64,000 nucleotides of DNA from the NCBI GenBank assembly GCA_033851265.1, contig JAWWOW010000005.1, positions 248,001 through 312,000 of the forward strand, in the 5' to 3' direction. The notes below the pieces were generated by a model that worked only from the letters and a program-made list of their open reading frames with translations, was not told the origin of the DNA and ran no database searches. Numbering within the stretch: position 1 is the first letter of the stretch; the number at the start of each line of letters is the position of its first letter. The position numbers and the translations under genes were made by a program. This document shows, in pieces, positions 1 to 8,312 of the stretch. Source of the DNA: JAWWOW01 sp033851265 (lineage in GTDB: Bacteria > Actinomycetota > Actinomycetes > JAWWOW01).

Positions 1-450
1 GAGCAAACCGACCACATCGATATCCCTGACGAAGACATCCGCGTCGATGTCTATCGGTCGAGCGGGCCGGGCGGTCAGGGCGTCAACACGACGGACTCCG
101 CCGTACGGATCACCCACCATCCGACCGGCATCGTCGTCACCTGCCAGAACGAACGCAGTCAGATCCAGAACCGCGCCCGCGCCATGGAGGTGCTGCAGGC
201 CAAGCTGCTCGAAGTCCGCCGGCAGCAGGATCTGGAGGAGATGGACAAGCTGCGCGGCACGCATATGGCGGCGAGCTTCGGTGCGGGGGAGCACAAGGTG
301 CGTGACTACGTGCTGCATCCCTACCAGTTGGTGAAGGACGCGCGTACCGAGGTGGAGACCGGCAACACAACGGCTGTGCTCGATGGGGACATCGACGAAT
401 TCATCGATGCCGAGATTCGGTGGCGCGCGATGGCGGATGCTGCGAGCTGA
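1..450 (+). CDS. prfB: peptide chain release factor 2, C-terminal part (5' truncated by window)
   Basis: Class I release factor that recognises UGA/UAA stop codons and triggers peptidyl-tRNA hydrolysis on the ribosome. The open frame runs from base 1 to the TGA at 448-450. It holds the catalytic GGQ loop (RSSGPGGQGVN), then the conserved TDSAVRITH and the C-terminal domain 3. The tail YVLHPYQLVKDARTEVETGN matches RF2; RF1 usually has a YNFPxxRxTDHR tail here. The N-terminal part, including the stop-codon recognition domain and any programmed frameshift site, lies outside the window. It is followed by ftsE-ftsX-(protease)-smpB, the usual actinobacterial neighbourhood of prfB. Confidence 0.95.
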   Translation, partial: EQTDHIDIPDEDIRVDVYRSSGPGGQGVNTTDSAVRITHHPTGIVVTCQNERSQIQNRARAMEVLQAKLLEVRRQQDLEEMDKLRGTHMAASFGAGEHKVRDYVLHPYQLVKDARTEVETGNTTAVLDGDIDEFIDAEIRWRAMADAAS

Positions 451-451
451 G

Positions 452-637
452 CTAGCCGGCGGCGTTGAGCGCGAAGAACAGCGCAGCGATCAGGAGCAGG
501 GCGAACACCAGAACGAACTGCGGAGAGATGTGGGGACCGTGTGTGTGAAGCTCGGCGCGTGACGCGCGGCAGGCGGAGCAGCGGCCCTCTGCGACCGGGC
601 TGGCGCAACTCGCGCAGATGAGGTGCTCGCAGCTCAC
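452..637 (-). CDS. small zinc-ribbon membrane protein, function unknown
   Basis: A 61-residue protein starting at GTG 637, with a good Shine-Dalgarno sequence (AAGGAG) seven bases upstream. Residues 3-22 carry two cysteine pairs (CEHLICASC and CSAC), a small zinc ribbon. A single hydrophobic helix (about residues 41-58, FVLVFALLLIAALFFAL) follows, so it is probably anchored in the membrane with the ribbon in the cytoplasm. It converges on prfB, leaving one base between the stops. No specific function can be assigned; the start signal and Cys spacing make it a credible gene. Confidence 0.7.
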   Translation of the reverse strand: MSCEHLICASCASPVAEGRCSACRASRAELHTHGPHISPQFVLVFALLLIAALFFALNAAG

Positions 638-780
638 GGTGACGCTCCTTCCCTGTACATATGGTCTCAGATCCTTCGCATCGGCACGAGGGAGACCGGT
701 CTAGAGGGATAGCCGATCTCCCAAGGGTCGGTCCGATCCCGCCGTAGACTCGTGCCCGTGACCCCCCCTAGGCCGATCTT

Positions 781-1470
781 GTGATCCGTTTTGACCGCGT
801 GACCAAGCTCTACCCGAGCCAGTCCCGCCCCGCGCTGAACGACGTGAGCGTCGAGGTCGCCAAGGGCGAGTTCGTCTTTCTCGTCGGGCAGTCGGGCTCC
901 GGCAAGTCGACCTTCCTTCGGCTCACCCTTCGTGAGGACAAGCCGACCAGCGGCCAGATCCACGTCGCGGGCAAGGACCTCGCGCGACTCACCGGCTGGA
1001 AGGTCCCGGGCCTGCGGCGTCAGGTCGGCACTGTCTTCCAAGACTTCCGGCTGTTGCCGAGCAAGAACGTGTCAGAGAACGTCGCGTTCGCGCTCGAGGT
1101 GATCGGGCGGTCGCGACACCAGATAGCCAAGACGGTGCCCGAGGTTCTGCAGCTCGTCGGTCTGCAGGGCAAAGGTGACCGCATGCCCGATGAGTTGTCC
1201 GGTGGTGAGCAGCAGCGCGTCGCGATTGCGCGGGCGTTCGTCAACCGACCGATGATCCTGCTGGCGGATGAGCCGACCGGAAACCTCGACCCCGCGACAA
1301 GCGTCGGCATCATGAAGCTGCTCGACCGCATCAACCGCACGGGCACCACCGTCGTCATGGCCACGCACGACGCCGCCATCGTCGACTCCATGCGTCGCCG
1401 AGTCGTCGAGCTGGAGGGCGGCAATGTCGTCCGCGACCAGTCCCGTGGCGTCTACGGCTACAGCCACTGA
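781..1470 (+). CDS. ftsE: cell division ATP-binding protein FtsE
   Basis: Cytoplasmic ATPase of the FtsEX complex, which links the divisome to septal peptidoglycan hydrolases. The 229 residues contain Walker A GQSGSGKS (36-43), signature LSGGEQQR (139-146), Walker B ILLADE (159-164) and the H-loop in VVMATHD. Length is typical of FtsE. The start is GTG 781, giving the conserved opening MIRFDRVTKLY. ftsX follows 41 bases downstream and is presumably co-transcribed. Confidence 0.95.
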   Translation: MIRFDRVTKLYPSQSRPALNDVSVEVAKGEFVFLVGQSGSGKSTFLRLTLREDKPTSGQIHVAGKDLARLTGWKVPGLRRQVGTVFQDFRLLPSKNVSENVAFALEVIGRSRHQIAKTVPEVLQLVGLQGKGDRMPDELSGGEQQRVAIARAFVNRPMILLADEPTGNLDPATSVGIMKLLDRINRTGTTVVMATHDAAIVDSMRRRVVELEGGNVVRDQSRGVYGYSH

Positions 1471-1511
1471 CGGCTGTGCTCCCCGCCCCCTAGATACGAG
1501 GACCTGACCCC

Positions 1512-2426
1512 ATGCGTTACCGGCTCGTGCTGTCCGAAATGTTCATCGGACTACGACGCAACTTGTCGTTGACGCTCGCCGTCATCGTCACGGTCGCGGT
1601 TTCGCTCGTCCTCGTCGGTGCGGCGCTGATGGTGAGCAAGCAGGTCAACCTGATGAAGGGCTACTGGTACGACAAGGTGCAGGTGACTGTCTCGCTCTGC
1701 ACCACGACCGACGCCGCGAGCCCCTGCAACAGCGCCTCGGTGACCGACCCACAGCGCAAGCTGATCGACCAGCAACTGCGGGCACTCCCCGAGGTCGAGC
1801 AGGTCTTCTACGAGTCGCAGCACGAGGCCTATCTGCACTTCAAGGAGCAGTTCAAGGACTCGAAATCGCTCGTGGACAACGTCACTGAGGCAGAGCTACC
1901 GGAGGCGTATCAGGTCAAGCTCAAGGACCCGAAGAAGTCCGACATCGTCGTGAGCGCGATGCAGGGCAAGCAGGGTGTCGCCGACGTTTACGACCAACGG
2001 AAACTGTTGTCACCACTGTTCAATGTTCTAGGGGTATTCCGATTTATCGCGGCCCTGACTGCCGCTGGCGTGCTGCTTGCAGCAGTTGCGCTCATCGTGA
2101 ACACGATCCGTATCGCGGTCTTTAGTCGTCGTCGCGAGATCGGCATCATGCGACTCGTCGGTGCATCCAACCTCTACATCGAGTTGCCGTTCCTGCTTGA
2201 AGGTGCGTTCGCCGGCCTAGTGGGTGGAGCCATCTCGGTACTGGGTCTTGCCTTTATCGAGGCTTTTCTCGTGCACGGGCGACTCGCATCGGCCATCTCA
2301 TTTACCACCTTCGTCGGCTGGAGCGATTGGCTTTCGGTCAGCATCTGGTTGATGGTCCTCGGTGTGGTGCTGTCGACCCTGGTGGCGTTCCTCACGCTCA
2401 CGCTTTCCCGCGCTACCCGTGTCTGA
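1512..2426 (+). CDS. ftsX: cell division permease-like protein FtsX
   Basis: Membrane partner of FtsE; transmits the ATPase signal through its large extracellular loop to cell-wall hydrolases. The 304 residues show an N-terminal membrane segment (about 15-40), an extracytoplasmic domain (about 45-165) with a Cys pair (SLCTTTDAASPC), and three C-terminal membrane helices. The C-terminal FtsX domain includes FSRRREIGIMRLVGAS. Position directly after ftsE supports the call. Confidence 0.95.
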   Translation: MRYRLVLSEMFIGLRRNLSLTLAVIVTVAVSLVLVGAALMVSKQVNLMKGYWYDKVQVTVSLCTTTDAASPCNSASVTDPQRKLIDQQLRALPEVEQVFYESQHEAYLHFKEQFKDSKSLVDNVTEAELPEAYQVKLKDPKKSDIVVSAMQGKQGVADVYDQRKLLSPLFNVLGVFRFIAALTAAGVLLAAVALIVNTIRIAVFSRRREIGIMRLVGASNLYIELPFLLEGAFAGLVGGAISVLGLAFIEAFLVHGRLASAISFTTFVGWSDWLSVSIWLMVLGVVLSTLVAFLTLTLSRATRV

Positions 2427-2448
2427 GGTCCACGCCTAGAATCGCGAG

Positions 2449-3618
2449 ATGCCTAGTCCCCGGCCGTACTTTCGCGTCGCGGCGCTCATCGGGGCTATTG
2501 GCGTCTCCTACCTGGCTGGCGTCGTCACTGGTGTCGTCGGCACACAGGACACCGGCGACACTCATGGCACGAGCGTGCTCGACGAAGCCGCCGACCGCAT
2601 CAGCAGAGAGGCTGCGACACCGGTATCGCGCGAAGAGCTCGACAAGGCCGCCGTACAAGGCATGTTGACGGCGCTCGGTGACCGTTACTCGGCGTACTAC
2701 GACCCGAAGCAGTATGCGTCATTCCAGGACGTACTCGACGGTCGTTACACCGGCGTCGGCTTGTGGGTGCGTCGCGGCTCAAATGGCGAAGCAACCGTTA
2801 CATCAGTGCAGACAGGGTCACCGGCCGCGAAGGCCGGCGTACGCGCCGGTGACGAGTTGTTGTCCGTCGACGGCAAGCCGGTTTCCGAGCACACCATCGC
2901 CGAAGTTGTTGCCGCGCTCCGTGGCAAGTCGGGTACGCGCGTGGCCATCGACCTGCGGCAAGACGGTCGCACGTTGCACCTCGTGCTGCGACGCGCGGCG
3001 GTCGTCAACGGCGACGTCGACGTCGACGACCTCGCACCGGACATCGTCCGCATCCGCGTGATGGCCTTCACCCACGGCACCGGGCGCCAGGTGCGCAGCG
3101 CGATGACCACCGCCCGCAACCGCCACGTCGCCGGGGTCGTCCTCGACCTCAGGGACAACCCCGGGGGCCTGCTCGATGAGGCGGTCGAGACCGCCTCCGG
3201 GCTGCTGAACGGTGGCCCCGTCGTGACCTTCGTACGCCGGGGCGAGGCGCCGCGGACCCTGACCGCGACCGGTGACGGGGACACGACGACCCCGGTGGTG
3301 ATCTTGGTCAACGGCGGCACCGCCAGCGCGGCCGAGGTGGTGGCGGCGGCCCTGCAGGATCGTGGGCGCGCCGTCCTCGTCGGCGGGCGGACCTTCGGCA
3401 AGGGCACCGTCCAAGAACCCTCCAAGCTGCTGAACGGGTCGGCTCTCGAGCTGACCGTTGGGCACTACGTGACGCCCGCAGGCAAGTCGCTCGACGGGGT
3501 CGGCATCGAACCCGACATCGAGGTGACGGCTGGCGCACGCAACGGTGTTGCCGAGAGCCGTGCGCTGCAGGTGCTCCACGGTCTGCTTGCCGACAGTGGC
3601 GCAACCGGCCGCGGCTAG
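2449..3618 (+). CDS. S41 family C-terminal processing peptidase with PDZ domain
   Basis: Membrane-anchored serine protease of the CtpA/Prc family, predicted to act outside the membrane. The 389 residues comprise an N-terminal signal anchor (about 8-30), a PDZ domain (about 100-180, YTGVGLWV...GSPAAKAGVRAGDELLSVDG) and the S41 catalytic domain. The likely nucleophile is Ser293 (GGTASAAEV) and the general base Lys318 (FGKGTVQ). It lies 22 bases after ftsX and 13 bases before smpB, so the genes probably form one transcript. Substrates are unknown; neighbourhood suggests cell-envelope or division-linked proteolysis. Confidence 0.9.
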   Translation: MPSPRPYFRVAALIGAIGVSYLAGVVTGVVGTQDTGDTHGTSVLDEAADRISREAATPVSREELDKAAVQGMLTALGDRYSAYYDPKQYASFQDVLDGRYTGVGLWVRRGSNGEATVTSVQTGSPAAKAGVRAGDELLSVDGKPVSEHTIAEVVAALRGKSGTRVAIDLRQDGRTLHLVLRRAAVVNGDVDVDDLAPDIVRIRVMAFTHGTGRQVRSAMTTARNRHVAGVVLDLRDNPGGLLDEAVETASGLLNGGPVVTFVRRGEAPRTLTATGDGDTTTPVVILVNGGTASAAEVVAAALQDRGRAVLVGGRTFGKGTVQEPSKLLNGSALELTVGHYVTPAGKSLDGVGIEPDIEVTAGARNGVAESRALQVLHGLLADSGATGRG

Positions 3619-3631
3619 GCCGCGGTTAACG

Positions 3632-4108
3632 GTGGCCAAGGAGTCCGGTCGCAAGCTCATCGCGCAGAACAAGAAGGCGCGGCATGACTACGCGATCGAG
3701 GATGTCTTCGAAGCCGGACTTGTGTTGACAGGCACGGAAGTGAAGTCATTGCGTGCGGGCCGCGCGTCACTCGTCGACGGTTTCGCATCGATCAAAGATG
3801 GCGAAGCGTGGCTGCAGAACGTGCACATTCCGGAGTACACCGAAGGCACCTGGACCAACCATGAACCGCGACGTCCGCGCAAGTTGCTGCTGCACCGGAG
3901 CGAGATTGCGCGGTTGATCGGCAAGACACGTGAAGGCGGGCGCACGATCGTGCCGTTGTCGCTCTATTTCAAAGACGGGAAGGCCAAGGTCGAGATCGCG
4001 CTGGCGCGTGGCAAGAAGCACTATGACAAGCGGGCGACGCTCGCCGAACGCGACGCCAGCCGGGAAATCGAGCGCGAACTCGGCCGCCGCGCCAAAGGCC
4101 GCATTTGA
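3632..4108 (+). CDS. smpB: SsrA-binding protein SmpB
   Basis: Binds tmRNA and delivers it to stalled ribosomes in trans-translation. The GTG at 3632 gives a 158-residue protein opening with the family-typical AKESGRKLIAQNKKARHDY; an in-frame open stretch upstream overlaps the protease end and is not used. Hallmarks are VLTGTEVKSLRAGRASLVDGF, the basic KKHYDKR segment and the Arg/Lys-rich C-terminal tail that enters the decoding centre. Its RNA partner ssrA lies about 5.2 kb downstream (9270), separated by unrelated genes. Confidence 0.96.
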   Translation: MAKESGRKLIAQNKKARHDYAIEDVFEAGLVLTGTEVKSLRAGRASLVDGFASIKDGEAWLQNVHIPEYTEGTWTNHEPRRPRKLLLHRSEIARLIGKTREGGRTIVPLSLYFKDGKAKVEIALARGKKHYDKRATLAERDASREIERELGRRAKGRI

Positions 4109-4109
4109 C

Positions 4110-5354
4110 CTAGGCCGTCGGTGCCGGGACCGACGCGGCTTCGAGCCGATCGACCGGCGACACTGCGTCGGCAGGAGTGCTGATGTGTTCCCGGCGAAGC
4201 CCGTGCGCAATGACAGCGCTCAACGCGGCCGCTGCCGTGCCCGCGAGGAACGCGTACCGCGGGCCGGGACCGCCGACGAGGTAGCCGCCCACCGGGGCGC
4301 CGATGGCAGCACCAGTGAGGTTGGCCACGGCAATCCAGCTGTAGGCCTCGGTGATGATCGAGCTCGGCACGCTAGCGCTGACCTCGGCGTACATCCGGCC
4401 GAACATCGGTGCGACGGTGGTGCCACCGAGAACGAGCAGCACAGACAGAACCACGCGGTTGTCGGGCACGATCGCAAGCACACCGAAACTGACCGCGACC
4501 GCGGCGACGATGTAGGACGCCGGCAGCCGATTCGAGCCGCCACGCGCGCCGTAGATGAAACCGCCGACCAACGAGCCGACGCTCCAGAGCGAAACGACGA
4601 CACCGGCAAGCGCCGATGCATGGTCGCGGCCGCTGACGGCAGCGATCACGCCGAGCTCGATGCAGTTGAGCGCAAGCACCATGAGACCGAGCGATGCCAT
4701 GCAGCGGCGAAGTCCCCGGATGCGCAACGCGCTGCCATGGTGATGCGGGCCGTGGTCCTCGGCTCGCGCATCAACCGCGCGTCCGGACTTGCCGTGCGTC
4801 ATCGCCCACGTGCCGACCAGCCCGAACACACCGGTCGCAGCCAGTGCGATTCGCGGCGACAGTGCCGCTGCGAGCAACGCGGTCAGCGACGGACCGACGA
4901 TGAACAGCAACTCCTGCGCGGTGGCTTCGAGCGCATAGGCCGACTGGCGAGCGGGACCGGAGACGAGACCGGTCCAGGCGGCGCGCATGGTCGCCGCGAC
5001 GGGCGGGCTGGTCGCGCCCGTCAGCGCTGCGAGCGCGAGTACGGGCACCAGAGGAAGCGTCAGGCCGACGGCGAAGCCGACCGCGGCACCCGCGTTCGCA
5101 ACAGCCAGAACACGGAGGATCCGCCGGCGGCCGAGGCGGTCCGCGGCCCGCCCGACAAGCGGCTGGGCGATGCCTTCGGCGATGACGAACGCGGCCATGA
5201 CGGCACCCGCGCGGGCGTAGGACCCGTCGGCCGCGGTGACAGCGAGGATCACCGCGATCGCGGTCATCGAGATCGGCAGCCGGGCAACGAGCGACGACCC
5301 GAGCAGCCACTTCACGGCTGGGCGGTTCAGCAGGTCGGCGTACGAGCGAGGCAT
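4110..5354 (-). CDS. MFS transporter, multidrug/sugar efflux type
   Basis: A 414-residue protein with about 12 predicted hydrophobic segments, starting at ATG 5354 (MPRSYADLLNRPAVKW). The loop between helices 2 and 3 (GRAADRLGRRRIL) is the classic MFS motif A. The substrate cannot be read from the sequence. It is divergent from a regulator gene (5433) with 78 bases between the starts, an arrangement typical of an exporter and its dedicated repressor. It converges on smpB with one base between stops. A longer in-frame extension to 5552 exists but would overlap the regulator and lacks membrane-protein character. Confidence 0.85.
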   Translation of the reverse strand: MPRSYADLLNRPAVKWLLGSSLVARLPISMTAIAVILAVTAADGSYARAGAVMAAFVIAEGIAQPLVGRAADRLGRRRILRVLAVANAGAAVGFAVGLTLPLVPVLALAALTGATSPPVAATMRAAWTGLVSGPARQSAYALEATAQELLFIVGPSLTALLAAALSPRIALAATGVFGLVGTWAMTHGKSGRAVDARAEDHGPHHHGSALRIRGLRRCMASLGLMVLALNCIELGVIAAVSGRDHASALAGVVVSLWSVGSLVGGFIYGARGGSNRLPASYIVAAVAVSFGVLAIVPDNRVVLSVLLVLGGTTVAPMFGRMYAEVSASVPSSIITEAYSWIAVANLTGAAIGAPVGGYLVGGPGPRYAFLAGTAAAALSAVIAHGLRREHISTPADAVSPVDRLEAASVPAPTA

Positions 5355-5432
5355 GCCGCCAGGGTGCCGTGCGGCTCCGACGGTTCGCCAATCATTCGGC
5401 CTAAACCGAAAGGTCCTCGTAGGCTGGCTGGC

Positions 5433-6398
5433 GTGATCGTCGTCGAGTTCGGGCCGGATGACCTGGCGCGGTGCCGGTTCGCCATCTCCCCGCTGTGGGA
5501 GACGGTGGGTGCGCTGGCGGCTCTGCACCGACCGTCGGGGGCCGCCGCGCACCTGCCCTGGCTGCAGGCCGCCGGGGAGCGCCTTGCCGGTCTCGACGTG
5601 CGACCGCTCCTCCGCATCGTCGAGAGCGCGGTCTACGTGCCCGACTTCATCACGCCGCCGCCGGAGAGCCCGTCGGAAAGTGTCGAGGAGGAGTTGGAGC
5701 GAGTGCGCGCGACATCGCGCGAGCGCGCTGCGACCGAGCTCGGCTGGGCGTTCAAGTCACGGACCGTCGGCCCGACAGAGCGCGCAATGCTCGACGACCC
5801 CTCCGGGGCCGTGCAACAACTCGCTGACTTGATGCACGAGTGTTGGCACCGGTTACTCGCGGACGACTGGCCGCGCGTGCGTGACATTCTCGAGGCCGAC
5901 ATCCTGCATCGCGCGCGCCTCTTGACCTCGGGTGGCATGGAGCGGGTGCTCGATGACTTGCACCCTGATGTCTCCTGGCAGCGGCAGACGCTTCGTGTCC
6001 GCAAGCGGGTCGAGCAACGGGTGCCCCTCGAGGGGCGTGGGCTGTTGTTCGTGCCGAGTGCGTTCACTTGGCCCGACGTGCTACTTGTTACCGATCCGCC
6101 ATGGCAGCCGACGATCATCTATCCGGCGCGCGGAGTCGCGCAGTTGTGGGAGCGCACGCGTGTGTCGGGTCCGGAGTTAGAAGCGCTGTTGGGTCGGACT
6201 CGCGCGCTCGTGCTGGCCGGTGCCGTCGAGCCGGTGTCGACGACGCGGCTGGCCGCTCGGCTGTCATTGCCGGTCGGCACGGTGTCGGACCATCTCGGCG
6301 TGTTGTCGCGTGCGGGTCTTGTCCGGTCCGCACGGGCCGGGCGTCAGGTGTTGTACGCCGCAACTCCCGTCGGCCATGCGTTGTTGGCGGCGAAATGA
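5433..6398 (+). CDS. ArsR-like winged-helix regulator with N-terminal ligand domain (DUF5937-type)
   Basis: A 321-residue regulator. The first ~230 residues form an uncharacterised domain (WETVGALAALHRPSG near the start). The C-terminal ~75 residues are a winged helix (TTRLAARLSLPVGTVSDHLGVLSRAGLVRS) followed by the wing GRQVLYAATPVGHALL. GTG 5433 is the plausible start; no clear Shine-Dalgarno precedes it, so the mRNA may be leaderless. It is divergent from the MFS gene and its stop overlaps the amidohydrolase start (ATGA). Likely controls the transporter; the ligand is unknown. The much longer open frame running in from 3930 is a high-GC artefact over smpB and the antisense of the MFS gene. 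Confidence 0.82.
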   Translation: MIVVEFGPDDLARCRFAISPLWETVGALAALHRPSGAAAHLPWLQAAGERLAGLDVRPLLRIVESAVYVPDFITPPPESPSESVEEELERVRATSRERAATELGWAFKSRTVGPTERAMLDDPSGAVQQLADLMHECWHRLLADDWPRVRDILEADILHRARLLTSGGMERVLDDLHPDVSWQRQTLRVRKRVEQRVPLEGRGLLFVPSAFTWPDVLLVTDPPWQPTIIYPARGVAQLWERTRVSGPELEALLGRTRALVLAGAVEPVSTTRLAARLSLPVGTVSDHLGVLSRAGLVRSARAGRQVLYAATPVGHALLAAK

Positions 6399-7282
6399 GT
6401 CCGGCCCTGACGGACGAGGACGTCCCCGGTGTTTGCGCGGCGCTCGGCATTCCGGGGCTGGTCGACGTACACACGCACTTCATGCCGAAGCGGCTGCTGG
6501 ACAAGGTCTGGGCGTACTTCGACGCGGCCGGCCCGCTCATCAAACGCGAGTGGCCGATCACGTATCGGTTCGAGGAGGACGAGCGCGTGGCTCGACTGCG
6601 GGCGCTCGGGGTAAAGGCGTTCACGGCGCTGGTCTATCCGCACAAGCCCGGAATCGCGCCGGGCCTGAACGTTTGGGCGGCCGAATTTGCCCGGCGTACG
6701 CCGGACTGTCTGCAGACGGCGACGTTCTTCCCTGAAGACGGTGTTGCCGACTACGTCGAGGCAGCGTTATCGGATGGCGCGCGCGTGTTCAAGGCGCATA
6801 TCCAGGTTGGTGGCTATGACCCACGTGACCCGCTCCTCGACGCTGTGTGGGGGATGCTCGCCGACGCCGGCGTACCGGTCATCGTGCACGCGGGGTCCGG
6901 TCCGGTGCCCGGCAACTTCACCGGTCCTGGTCCATTTGGCGAGGTGTTGGCTGCGCACCCGCGGCTGGCCGCCGTCATCGCGCATCTCGGGTTGCCGGAG
7001 TACGACGAGTTCCTGGCGCTGGCCGAGCGCTACGAGCACGTCACCTACGACACGACGATGGCCTTCACGGACTTCTCGATGCGCGGGCAGTCGCCGTCAC
7101 CGCGACTCATCGCGCGGCTGGGGGAGTTGCAGGATCGAGTGTTGTTCGGCACCGACTTCCCGAACATCCCCTACCCGTACGCGCACCAGCTCGAGGCGTT
7201 GCAGCGCCTCGACATCGGCGATGACTGGCTGCGCGCGATCTGCTGGCACAACGGAGCCCGCCTCTTCAGCATTAGAACCTAA
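6395..7282 (+). CDS. amidohydrolase family metal-dependent hydrolase
   Basis: A 295-residue TIM-barrel hydrolase of the amidohydrolase-2 superfamily. Metal-ligand motifs are visible: VDVHTHF near the N-terminus (HxH), VIVHAG in the middle and LFGTDFP near the C-terminus (catalytic Asp). The start ATG 6395 overlaps the regulator stop TGA by ATGA, so translation is probably coupled. The substrate is not evident; related proteins include decarboxylases and lactone hydrolases. Linkage to an efflux pump and its regulator suggests a role in handling a small organic compound, but this is inference. Confidence 0.85.
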   Translation: MSPALTDEDVPGVCAALGIPGLVDVHTHFMPKRLLDKVWAYFDAAGPLIKREWPITYRFEEDERVARLRALGVKAFTALVYPHKPGIAPGLNVWAAEFARRTPDCLQTATFFPEDGVADYVEAALSDGARVFKAHIQVGGYDPRDPLLDAVWGMLADAGVPVIVHAGSGPVPGNFTGPGPFGEVLAAHPRLAAVIAHLGLPEYDEFLALAERYEHVTYDTTMAFTDFSMRGQSPSPRLIARLGELQDRVLFGTDFPNIPYPYAHQLEALQRLDIGDDWLRAICWHNGARLFSIRT

Positions 7283-7289
7283 CTAACTA

Positions 7290-7330
7290 CATCTAAATAG
7301 TCTAGTATCTCTCTCTCGGTCCGACGACTG
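7290..7330 (+). promoter_or_regulatory. AT-rich putative promoter of the sulfotransferase pair
   Basis: The short gap between the amidohydrolase and the sulfotransferase is strikingly AT-rich for this window and includes TAAATAGT and TAGTAT stretches that resemble -10 hexamers. It lies just upstream of the GGTGGGGAGGG ribosome-binding region of the gene at 7347. No convincing -35 element is visible, so this is only a candidate promoter. Confidence 0.35.
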
Positions 7331-7346
7331 GTGGGGAGGGACAGGC

Positions 7347-8312
7347 ATGGCGCTGCCCGACTTCTTCGTGATGGGCGCCCCCAAGGCTGGGACGACCGCG
7401 TTGCATACAGCGCTGTCCAGGCACCCGCAGCTGTTCATGTCGCGGGTCAAGGAGCCGCGGTATTTCCTCACCGATGACGGTGTCCCGCCGCCGTCGCGTG
7501 GAGGGCCCGGCGATCCTCAGACCTACCAGGAGTACGTGTACCGCCGGCGAGACTACGAAGAGCTGTTCGCCGCCGCCCCGCCCGACACGATCAAGGGGGA
7601 GAGCAGCCCGTTCTACTTGTGGAGCCAGGATGCACACCGCCGCATTCGCGCCGCCGTTCCCGATGCTCGCCTGATCGCGCTCCTGCGTGATCCGGTCGAG
7701 CGGGCGCACTCGAACTGGGGTCATCTGTGGTCGGCAGGACTCGAGCCGATCAACGACTTCGTGCAGGCGTGCGAGCAGGAGAGCCAACGCGTCGCTGCGG
7801 GATGGGCGCCGTTCTGGCGTTACGTCGATCTCGGGTTGTACGGCAAGCAGATCGAGCACCTGCTCGAGGTCTTCCCGCGCAACCAGGTCCTGCTGCTGCG
7901 ATATCGCGACGTCAGGGAGCAGCCGGCACAAACGCTGGACCGGATTTGTGACTTCCTGGGCGTCGAGACTGGTGTCATTTCCACGGTGCCGCGGGAGAAC
8001 GTCACCACACAGGTGCCCGAGACCGGCGTGACGCGTGTCATTCAGGTATCACTGCGCGGCGGCGCGGCCTTCGGACACCTGTTCCCACTGCCACTGCGAC
8101 GGCTGGTGCGCGGGCCGCTGCTTCACCTGTTGCATCGGCGTCCGAATGCGCGACAACCGTTGACCGTCCACGAACGCGAGCAAGTGCTGCGATACTTCGA
8201 AGCAGACATCGAGGTCCTGCAGCGGGTCACGGGCCTGAGTTTCAGCGATTGGTTGGCCACGGGTGTGGCCGGCAGGGGCGGACTGCTCATGCAGGGGGGA
8301 CAGACCGCGTGA
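7347..8312 (+). CDS. sulfotransferase (PAPS-dependent)
   Basis: A 321-residue cytoplasmic sulfotransferase that would transfer sulfate from PAPS to a hydroxyl or amino group on a glycan or lipid. The 5'-phosphosulfate loop is GAPKAGTTAL (residues 10-19), and the 3'-phosphate region is seen as LIALLRDPVERAHSNWGH. The domain resembles the heparan-sulfate N-deacetylase/sulfotransferase fold class. The GTGA overlap with the next gene implies translational coupling to a beta-propeller protein. The acceptor is unknown. Confidence 0.88.
   Translation: MALPDFFVMGAPKAGTTALHTALSRHPQLFMSRVKEPRYFLTDDGVPPPSRGGPGDPQTYQEYVYRRRDYEELFAAAPPDTIKGESSPFYLWSQDAHRRIRAAVPDARLIALLRDPVERAHSNWGHLWSAGLEPINDFVQACEQESQRVAAGWAPFWRYVDLGLYGKQIEHLLEVFPRNQVLLLRYRDVREQPAQTLDRICDFLGVETGVISTVPRENVTTQVPETGVTRVIQVSLRGGAAFGHLFPLPLRRLVRGPLLHLLHRRPNARQPLTVHEREQVLRYFEADIEVLQRVTGLSFSDWLATGVAGRGGLLMQGGQTA

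Noticed and set aside
3930..6398. 822-codon open frame across smpB, the MFS gene and the regulator
   Set aside because: Only its last 321 codons (from 5433) resemble a protein; the rest is antisense or out-of-frame reading of smpB and the transporter in GC-rich DNA.
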